A stretch of DNA of 5,242 nucleotides, taken from the NCBI GenBank assembly GCA_964568625.1, contig CAZMQG010000035.1, forward strand, positions 1 to 5,242, read 5' to 3'. Below, piece after piece: positions 1 through 4,224 of the stretch. The stretch is from JBAZAX01 sp964568625. Its GTDB lineage: Bacteria > Babelota > Babeliae > Babelales > RVW-14. Made by a program: the position numbers and the translations under genes. Each line of letters opens with the position of its first letter. Positions within the stretch are counted from its first letter, which is position 1. The notes below the pieces were generated by a model. It did no database searches. It had not been told where the DNA came from and worked only from the letters and a program-made list of their open reading frames with translations.

Positions 1-61
1 ACGGCGGATACAGACGCAGCACGCAATCCGGCACGTTTTATACCCGCGAACGTTACCGCCC
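1..61 (+). repeat. 3' half of an attC-like recombination site, truncated by the window edge
   Basis: Only the right arm of this site is present. It shows an arm GTTTTATACCCGC (35-47), then GAAC and the core GTTACCGCCC (52-61). The layout arm-RAAC-GTTA matches the 3' ends of the two complete sites ending at 570 and 2740. The matching left arm would lie before position 1, so the fold cannot be tested here. The bases from T53 onward belong to the next cassette: GTTACCGCCC is the exact reverse complement of GGGCGGTAAC at 440-449, the left end of that cassette's own attC-like site. No gene is visible in 1-52. Confidence 0.6.
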
Positions 62-406
62 ATTTAGAAAACAGTACAGGTCATTGAGCAAATCGACTGA
101 AACATAACCGTAAACAGTTGCTTTTGAATTAAGACAATCAGCTCTATCAACAAGTTCATTATACCTGTTAAATTTCCGAATTAATTTACTTCTGTTAATA
201 CTTACCATTGATCCTTTTTTGTTGATAATAGCAAGTTCCATACTTGAATAAATATCAACTGGCAACGATTGGCGTGGTGTGCAATAATGTGTACTGCTTC
301 CCTGAATTGATAGAAAGTAATTACCAGCTTTTACAGCTTTCAGCATTCTGTATTCTTCTGTACTAAATGCTTTTTCTTGTTTTTGAAGTTCTTTAATAAG
401 TTCCAT
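53..406 (-). CDS. Hypothetical cassette protein, 117 aa, unknown function
   Basis: This is a minus-strand gene encoding 117 residues and filling most of a 512-bp cassette. I do not recognise a characterised family. The protein looks soluble: there is no signal peptide or membrane segment, the N-terminus is charged and helix-prone (MELIKELQKQEKAF), and the C-terminus is YGYVSVDLLNDLYCFLNGR. The frame stays open upstream to an ATG at 505, but those 33 extra codons read back through the attC-like site. I therefore chose the ATG at 404-406, preceded by an A/T-rich stretch with no Shine-Dalgarno, as is usual in Bacteroidota. The TAA stop is supplied by the cassette boundary (TTA at 53-55), and the last two codons lie in the boundary repeat. 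The gene runs opposite to the cassette orientation set by the attC-like site, so it probably has its own promoter near 410-440, where the minus strand reads TTTATAAAT. Similar short hypothetical proteins seem familiar from Bacteroidota, but I assign no function. Confidence 0.7.
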   Translation of the reverse strand: MELIKELQKQEKAFSTEEYRMLKAVKAGNYFLSIQGSSTHYCTPRQSLPVDIYSSMELAIINKKGSMVSINRSKLIRKFNRYNELVDRADCLNSKATVYGYVSVDLLNDLYCFLNGR

Positions 407-439
407 ATTGTTTAATATTAATGATTTATAAATAAAAAC

Positions 440-570
440 GGGCGGTAACACCGCATAAAACCAATAAAGGTTGTGTCGGTAATTTCGGCATCGTAGCCCG
501 TTCAAACTGTTGTGTATTTTGATAGTTCATCTCTCGCATTCCTTTACTGGTCTTATGCAAAACGTTATGG
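440..570 (+). repeat. Complete attC-like site between cassettes 1 and 2
   Basis: The site begins GGGCGGTAAC (440-449) and ends AAAACGTTATGG (559-570), about 130 nt. On one strand TAAC (446-449) pairs with GTTA (564-567). After a short unpaired spacer (3 nt on the left, 5 nt AAAAC on the right), GCATAAAACC (453-462) pairs with GGTCTTATGC (549-558) with one G/T-type mismatch. A symmetric 2-nt loop follows, then TAAAGG (465-470) pairs with CCTTTA (541-546). That makes 16 arm positions plus the 4-bp core, enclosing a 70-nt variable centre (471-540). Integron attC sites fold in this way as single strands: paired outer boxes, an unpaired spacer, paired inner boxes, then a variable terminal structure. 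The left outer box is complementary to the start of cassette 1 (52-61), as cassette circularisation predicts. The uneven spacer and GTTATGG in place of GTTRRRY make it a divergent site. Confidence 0.68.
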
Positions 571-580
571 TTCATTCCCC

Positions 581-665
581 ACATTAGAGTAACCAATTAA
601 TTTTTCAAGCTAACGAGTGTGGCGCTCCTAATTAGGTTTCTGCTAAATTTGGGGCGACTCTATGT
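581..665. repeat. Imperfect inverted-repeat structure upstream of the IS110 gene
   Basis: ACATTAGAGT (581-590) can pair with ACTCTATGT (657-665), leaving one bulged base. Immediately inside it AACCAATTA (591-599) can pair with TAATTAGGTT (629-638), again with one bulge. Together they make a hairpin of about 18 pairs around a 29-nt loop, with an asymmetric 3' interior loop (639-656). It begins ten bases after the cassette boundary. It may be a remnant of the cassette's original contents, part of the insertion-sequence end, or an RNA element. It contains no open frame. Confidence 0.4.
644..651 (+). promoter_or_regulatory. Candidate Bacteroidota -7 promoter element
   Basis: TAAATTTG is an exact match to the Bacteroidota -7 consensus TAnnTTTG. 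It points toward the IS110 gene and would start a transcript near 655-660. In the integrated state I see no convincing -33 TTTG about 19-21 nt upstream. In a circular form, TTTG from the right end (2289-2292) could supply it. An 8-bp motif with four fixed T/G and two fixed TA positions can occur by chance in AT-rich DNA. Confidence 0.3.
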
Positions 666-865
666 AAGGCCGTTTCTTGCAATGGTACATCATAGTCCGT
701 GCGTTCATTCTGGTTGAAATGTAAAAGCCCCAGAAGTTCAGTTTCCAGGGCTTGTAGATAATTTTAGTGGTGGCCCGCATAAGCGAAGACCCCGTTCAGA
801 ATAATATTCAGTATCAAAGATACATTTCCTTAGAGTCATTTAAATAACTAAAACAAGTTTTTATT
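658..865 (+). ncRNA. Candidate IS110 bridge RNA region (left-end non-coding RNA)
   Basis: IS110-family recombinases use a non-coding bridge RNA encoded in the non-coding end of the element; it contains loops that pair with target and donor DNA. Here about 200 non-coding nucleotides directly precede the transposase, the right size and place for the IS110 subgroup. The clearest structure is a hairpin in which AAGCCC (725-730) pairs with GGGCTT (748-753), then a 2x2 loop, then GAA with TTC. A second small hairpin is GTATC-AAA-GATAC (811-823). A longer-range pairing ATTCTG (707-712) with CAGAAT (797-802) could enclose the first hairpin. I could not assign target- or donor-binding loops because the element ends are unknown. 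The RNA limits are inferred, not seen. Confidence 0.35.
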
Positions 866-2245
866 ATGACAAGGAAAAAGAAAATGGAGTTAGACATTAT
901 CAACCCCAATGCTGCAGGGATTGATGTAGGAAGTCGATCGCATTATGTAGCCGTTGGCCAATCGCTCGAAGATGTAAAGGAGTTTGGGGTTTATGCCGAA
1001 GACTTGAAAGCCTTATGCGAGTGGTTGCTATCCTTTGGGATTACATCTGTAGCCATGGAATCGACCGGTGATTATTGGCAAAACTTATATGCTGAGCTTA
1101 TGAAGCATGGTATTGAGGTAGTATTGTGCAATGGAAAATTTACTAAGCATGCCAAGGGCAAAAAAACAGATGTGAAAGATTGCCAGTACATACAGAAGAT
1201 GCATGCATTAGGATTGCTCACAAGTAGTTTTTTGCCCGATGAAACTACAGAGAAATTGCGCACCTATTGCCGGCAGAGGAAAAATTTAATAAGCTCAGCT
1301 TCCGGGGCTTGTCGCAAGATGCAAAAATTCCTGAAGTTTTTGAACTTTCGGTTAGATGTGGTGGTAAAGGATGTTTGTGGCCTTACCGGATTAGCCATTA
1401 TTGAAGATATATGTAAAGGCAACCTTGACCCAGAATCCTTATCAAACCATCGGCATTACAACTGCCGCAAATCAAAAGAGGAGATAGCCAAGGCGCTCCA
1501 TGGAAATAACAGAGAAGATTACTTGTTCGGGTTGAGGCAGGAACTGCAAGCCTACAAATTCTTTCAAAAGCAGCTGGAAGCATGCGATAAGGAAATCGAA
1601 AAATTTATATCAGAGGAGTTGAAAAAATCGCCAGATAAAAGAAATTTAAAAACAACTGAAAAGCCCCACAAAAGGCAGAACAAAAATGCCATCTCCATAA
1701 AAGATTTCAACCAAGTGGCATTCAAATATTTTGGAGGGGTAGATTTAATGGCAATTGAAGGCTTAAGCCATGCTACAGTATTGGCAGTAATGAGTGAAAT
1801 TGGACCTGATGGGTTCATGAAATTTGGCACTTCAAAACAATTTGTTTCATGGGCAAGGCTTGCCCCCAATAATAAAATATCTGGGGGAAAGTTGCTCAGC
1901 AGCCATATCCCTAAGGGGAGCAACCGGTTAAAAATTGCGCTCAGGCAATCAGCCAATGCCATCGGCAACCTGAAGGATACCCATCTGTCAGATTTCTTTA
2001 AAAGAGTAGCATACAGAAAAGGCAGACAAGCAGCAGTAAGCGCAACAGCAAGAAAATTGGGGGTAATAATTTGGACTATGGTTACAAAAAAAGTACCTTA
2101 CAGGCCGGCAAATGAATACCTGTTCCTTGACCAAAAACGAAAGCTCGGATTGGCAAAAAGAATTCAAAAACAAATGGTTAAATTTGATATAAAACCGGAA
2201 GAAATTGGAATTGGCAACTGTCTGATTCCCAGCTACAATTTTTGA
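866..2245 (+). CDS. IS110-family transposase (DEDD/serine recombinase), 459 aa
   Basis: This is a DNA recombinase that excises and inserts the IS110 element, guided in this family by a bridge RNA. The N-terminal RuvC-like DEDD domain is clear: D20 in GIDVGSRSHYVAVGQ, E65 in AMESTGDYW, and D102 and D105 in KGKKTDVKDCQ. A helical middle region (about 135-255) follows, then a lysine-rich linker (about 258-285). The C-terminal Transposase_20 domain (about 290-420) has LMAIEGLSHATVLAVMSEIG, the FVSWARLAP motif and ISGGKLLSSHIPKGSNRLK; S339 in ISGG is the likely catalytic serine. At 459 aa it is longer than the usual 310-420 aa, mostly through the linker and C-terminal tail. No frameshift or missing catalytic residue is seen, so it appears intact. 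Starts at 866 and 884 (Met7) are both possible; I kept the first. The stop is TGA. The closest relatives I recall are Bacteroidota elements with the N-terminal signature NPNAAGID. Confidence 0.95.
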   Translation: MTRKKKMELDIINPNAAGIDVGSRSHYVAVGQSLEDVKEFGVYAEDLKALCEWLLSFGITSVAMESTGDYWQNLYAELMKHGIEVVLCNGKFTKHAKGKKTDVKDCQYIQKMHALGLLTSSFLPDETTEKLRTYCRQRKNLISSASGACRKMQKFLKFLNFRLDVVVKDVCGLTGLAIIEDICKGNLDPESLSNHRHYNCRKSKEEIAKALHGNNREDYLFGLRQELQAYKFFQKQLEACDKEIEKFISEELKKSPDKRNLKTTEKPHKRQNKNAISIKDFNQVAFKYFGGVDLMAIEGLSHATVLAVMSEIGPDGFMKFGTSKQFVSWARLAPNNKISGGKLLSSHIPKGSNRLKIALRQSANAIGNLKDTHLSDFFKRVAYRKGRQAAVSATARKLGVIIWTMVTKKVPYRPANEYLFLDQKRKLGLAKRIQKQMVKFDIKPEEIGIGNCLIPSYNF

Positions 2246-2288
2246 CGTTAGTCAGAATTGCGAAAAGTTAATTTTTTAGTTACCGTTC

Positions 2289-2295
2289 TTTGACA
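2289..2295 (+). promoter_or_regulatory. Candidate outward -35/-33 element at the IS110 right end
   Basis: TTTGACA lies 44 nt after the transposase stop. It contains both a perfect sigma70 -35 (TTGACA, 2290-2295) and a Bacteroidota -33 (TTTG, 2289-2292). No good -10 or -7 box follows at the right distance in the integrated sequence. In circularising insertion sequences the right end often carries an outward -35 that pairs with a -10 in the left end, so this could be half of a junction promoter. Confidence 0.3.
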
Positions 2296-2390
2296 TTTTA
2301 CCGGTTTTTGAAAAATGAAATTCTGAAACGAAAATCAGAATAAATCTAAAATCAGATTTTTAAAACCAATACAACAAAAACCGGGTAAAA
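2296..2390. repeat. Large inverted repeat enclosing two hairpins
   Basis: TTTTACCGGTTTTTG (2296-2310) pairs with CAAAAACCGGGTAAAA (2375-2390) over 15 bp with one bulged base. Inside are two clean hairpins: ATTCTGA (2320-2326) with TCAGAAT (2335-2341), and AAATCT (2342-2347) with AGATTT (2354-2359). AAAATCAGA also occurs twice as a direct repeat (2331-2339 and 2349-2357). The three-way-junction shape suggests a structured RNA or a palindromic element. It may belong to the insertion-sequence right end or to the cassette DNA it entered. No T-tract follows, so it is not an ordinary terminator. Confidence 0.6.
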
Positions 2391-2420
2391 TAATGAAAAA
2401 TGGTTTTTAGCATTTTGACC

Positions 2421-2566
2421 GCATTTGTCATGAAATTTGTGAGGGGCAAATTTCGATGCCAATCCCGCTCTGGCTTTTTGGCAACCTGAAAGCTTTAACG
2501 CCAGAAAAAGCGGGATAGCTCACGAAATTTGCAAAAACCTGATTTACAAATTTACATGCCAAATGC
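2421..2566. repeat. 146-nt long imperfect hairpin, non-coding part of cassette 2
   Basis: This is a nested fold. GCATTTG (2421-2427) pairs with CAAATGC (2560-2566), CATG (2429-2432) with CATG (2555-2558), and AAATTTGT (2433-2440) with ACAAATTT (2546-2553). Inside, GCAAATTTCG (2446-2455) pairs perfectly with CGAAATTTGC (2523-2532), then ATCCCGCT (2462-2469) with AGCGGGAT (2509-2516), then CTGGC (2470-2474) with GCCAG (2500-2504). That is about 42 pairs in one stem. No open frame covers it. It ends 34 nt before the next attC-like site. Candidates are a MITE-like element, a non-coding RNA carried by the cassette, or an older recombination site. It lacks the RAAC-GTTA ends of the neighbouring attC-like sites. 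Confidence 0.6.
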
Positions 2567-2600
2567 TGCTGCAGAGCCGATTAGATGATGAGCGCAACAC

Positions 2601-2740
2601 ACCATAACAGCGGCTATAGGCAACGGCCTGGTGAAGTTGCAACTTTGGAAATGATTTTGTAATTTTAAGGGTATGATTTTTCAAATGAACATTTTAGTCC
2701 GAAGTCCGGCCGCAGCCCATAGCCGCAGAACGTTACAAGC
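2601..2740 (+). repeat. Complete attC-like site between cassettes 2 and 3
   Basis: The left box ACCATAAC (2601-2608) is exactly complementary to GTTATGGT (564-571), the start of cassette 2. Within the site, TAAC (2605-2608) pairs with GTTA (2732-2735). After spacers of 1 nt (A) and 5 nt (AGAAC), GCGGCTAT (2610-2617) pairs with ATAGCCGC (2719-2726). Then come one mismatch, GGC (2619-2621) with GCC (2715-2717), a 2x2 loop, and CGGCC (2624-2628) with GGCCG (2708-2712). The centre holds the 12-bp palindrome AAGTTGCAACTT (2634-2645). The general plan matches the site at 440-570 although the arm sequences differ, as expected for attC sites conserved in fold rather than sequence. The bases from T2733 on (TTACAAGC) start cassette 3; a matching GCTTGTAA should lie beyond the right edge. 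Confidence 0.7.
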
Positions 2741-2822
2741 AAGCCGAAAAAAGACACAGACACAATGACAATGAAATTTTTGCTGCATAAAGACAAAGAA
2801 GAAAAAGGAAAAGCCAGCCCAC

Positions 2823-2884
2823 AAAAGCAAGAGTGTGGCTGCCCTTCCCTGCAACCTTCCCTTCGCAGCCACACACATGCTTTT
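2823..2884 (+). promoter_or_regulatory. Strong hairpin with T-run in the leader of the cassette 3 operon
   Basis: GTGTGGCTGC (2833-2842) pairs perfectly with GCAGCCACAC (2865-2874). Below a symmetric 3x3 loop (AGA/ACA), AAAAGCA (2823-2829) pairs with TGCTTTT (2878-2884). The 22-nt loop contains CCTTCCCT twice. A run of six T (2881-2886) overlaps the 3' base of the stem, so an intrinsic terminator or attenuator is possible. The hairpin lies about 85 nt before the first gene of the cassette and could stop read-through from upstream cassettes or control the operon. The rest of the 2741-2968 leader shows no recognisable promoter; it contains a 63-codon frame that I do not believe is coding. Confidence 0.5.
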
Positions 2885-2968
2885 TTCCTTGCCCACTCGA
2901 AGCAGGACAATAATAATGGTGAAGGCGACCACCCAAAGAGGAGCCAAAACAAATAAATCTTTAATCGT

Positions 2969-3832
2969 ATGTACAACGAACAGTTAGAAAAATTAATTGA
3001 AATGGCTCTTATGGATGGAGAGCTAACAGAAAAAGAAAAACAGATTCTTTTCAAAAAAGCGGAAGCATTTGGTGTTGACCTTGATGAGTTTGAAATGGTG
3101 TTACAAGCAAAATTGTTTGAAAAACAAAAAAGTGATAAGCCCGTTTCTGCTGCACCTAAATCAGATAAGCTGGGAGATGTTAGAAAATGTCCTGCATGTG
3201 GTGCAATTGCAGAAACCTTTGCAACTAAATGCTCCGATTGTGGAACAGAATTTAGAAATATCGAAGCTTCTCAAAATATCATTAAATTTTTTGAAAAACT
3301 TGATGATATTGAATCTAATAGAAAAGACAATATATATGAAACAAGTAATACTAATAGTTCGATTGGCATAGGTACAATAATAAAATGGCTATTTTTTTGG
3401 TACATTCTTTTACCATTAAAAATTGTAAGTTTTTTCATTAATAAATCAAAGCCTGCAAAGTGGTCAACTACTGATTCACGAAAAGAGGAATTAGTTCTTA
3501 ATTTTCCTGTACCTGCATCAAGGGAAGAAATATTAGAATTTTTAATGCTTGCAACGAGCAGAATTAATTCTAATACATATTTTAATGCATTTGCAGAAGA
3601 AACTAAGTATAAGGACACTTGGAATAAAATTTGGTTAAAGAAGATAGAGCAAATTTACTCCAAAGCTTCGTTAGCGATGAAAAATGATAAAAAGTCTCTA
3701 GATGAAGTTAACAGATTTGCTGAAAATGCAAGACTGATTGTTAAAAGCAACAATAAGAAAGTTCTACATATTGCGTTAGGATTCATTACTTTAATTGCAG
3801 CACTTATTATTTGGGGCATTATCTCAAGCTAA
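2969..3832 (+). CDS. TerB-like/zinc-ribbon membrane protein, N-terminal 287 aa before an in-frame stop
   Basis: Residues 1-50 are helical and acidic and resemble a TerB-type tellurite-resistance domain (MALMDGELTEKEKQIL, then FGVDLDEFEMVL). Residues 74-91 form a zinc ribbon, CPACG(X10)CSDCG, with C74, C77, C88 and C91. A probable membrane helix spans about 133-157, a soluble helical segment 170-260, and a second hydrophobic helix 265-285 ends right at the TAA. The same frame continues open for 126 codons after this stop, so the protein is probably a truncation of a roughly 414-aa product. The domain set fits Bacteroidota proteins of unknown role found near SPFH proteins; tellurite resistance should not be inferred from the domain name. 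It is the first gene of the plus-strand run in cassette 3. The ATG at 2969 follows A/T-rich DNA without a clear Shine-Dalgarno. The 287-aa form could still fold and insert, since both helices are kept. Confidence 0.8.
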   Translation: MYNEQLEKLIEMALMDGELTEKEKQILFKKAEAFGVDLDEFEMVLQAKLFEKQKSDKPVSAAPKSDKLGDVRKCPACGAIAETFATKCSDCGTEFRNIEASQNIIKFFEKLDDIESNRKDNIYETSNTNSSIGIGTIIKWLFFWYILLPLKIVSFFINKSKPAKWSTTDSRKEELVLNFPVPASREEILEFLMLATSRINSNTYFNAFAEETKYKDTWNKIWLKKIEQIYSKASLAMKNDKKSLDEVNRFAENARLIVKSNNKKVLHIALGFITLIAALIIWGIISS

Positions 3833-4213
3833 ATCGACGATAATAATTTAAATCAACAGAAAGAACTAAAAACAAAAGCAGAAACCTTTATAAAAGCGGG
3901 AGAATATGATAAAGCAGAACAAATAATTACAACGTTAGAGAATGAATCTTTTATTGTTGAGTTAAAAAGTAAAATTCAGTTAGAGGAACTTTCCAAAAAA
4001 ATAGATGCACTTGAAATTTATCTTGAAAAGAAAGAGTATTCGAAACTAAAGCTAGAACTTGAAAAAATCACATGGACAAAAAACAGTAAAGATTACAACA
4101 CTAATAGTATAGAGAGGGAAAGTTTCAAAATTTTCCTAAAAAAGAAAGAAGCTATTAACAATCAGCTCCCAGAAAAATATAAAATTCAAATTGAAAGCAA
4201 GTATTCATTATAA
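3833..4213 (+). pseudogene. C-terminal remainder of the TerB-like gene, cut off by in-frame TAA (3830-3832)
   Basis: Directly after the TAA, in the same frame, 126 sense codons run to a TAA at 4211-4213. The stretch begins IDDNNLNQQKELKTKAETF and continues charged and helix- or coiled-coil-prone (KAGEYDKAEQIITTLENES, ELSKKIDALEIYLEKKEYS). It contains no in-frame ATG, GTG or TTG, so it has no standard start of its own. The upstream product ends with a membrane helix, and a soluble tail after it is natural. The next gene starts 11 nt after 4213, the same gap as at the following junction, which suggests 4213 is the original gene end. One base change in the stop codon would restore a protein of about 414 aa. 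A nonsense mutation or sequencing error is most likely; programmed read-through of TAA is possible but less so. Confidence 0.75.
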
Positions 4214-4224
4214 AATAGGGCAAT

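Larger units (their letters stand above)
640..2300 (+). mobile_element. IS110-family insertion sequence (ends approximate)
   Basis: The element is identified by its complete IS110-type transposase (866-2245). IS110 elements usually lack terminal inverted repeats and make no long target duplication, so the ends cannot be read directly; the limits given may be off by 60 bp or more on either side. The long non-coding stretch before the gene and the short one after fit the IS110 subgroup, whose bridge RNA is encoded in the left end. One model for the ends: GGTTT occurs at 635-639 and at 2303-2307. Joining the two there would place TTTG (2289-2292) 19 nt before TAAATTTG (644-651), a Bacteroidota-type promoter on the circular intermediate. 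Against it, inverted repeats at 581-665 and 2296-2390 would span the proposed ends. The element lies wholly inside cassette 2, and neither attC-like site is broken by it. Confidence 0.45.

Noticed and set aside
53..449. GGGCGGTAAC inverted repeats read as terminal repeats of a small transposon carrying the 117-aa gene
   Set aside because: The next unit has a different complementary pair (GTTATGGT/ACCATAAC), and the sites fold across the inter-unit DNA, which fits cassettes better than one transposon.
407..505. 33-codon N-terminal extension of the minus-strand gene to an ATG at 505
   Set aside because: It reads back through the attC-like site (440-505), whose sequence is explained by folding; the ATG at 406 lies just inside the cassette and has a typical A/T-rich start region.
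760..770. ATTTTAGTGG in the left end resembling ATTTTACCGG at the right end (2296-2304 region) as a donor-guide of the bridge RNA
   Set aside because: It is an 8 of 10 match in AT-rich DNA with unknown element ends; not enough to call a guide.
1072..2173. Several minus-strand frames of 61-134 codons inside the transposase gene
   Set aside because: They are shadows of a clearly coding plus-strand frame with all catalytic residues.
2331..2357. Repeated AAAATCAGA units as a CRISPR-like array
   Set aside because: There are only two 9-bp copies 9 nt apart; they are part of adjacent hairpins, with no spacer regularity or cas genes.
2765..2956. 63-codon plus-strand frame, and longer minus-strand frames across 2665-3054
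   Set aside because: They cover the GTGTGGCTGC hairpin and the attC-like site, have low-complexity composition, and resemble no protein I know.
3069..3618. A 100-codon plus-strand frame and a 115-codon minus-strand frame overlapping the TerB-like gene
   Set aside because: They overlap a frame with a TerB-like motif, zinc ribbon and membrane helices, and have no features of their own.
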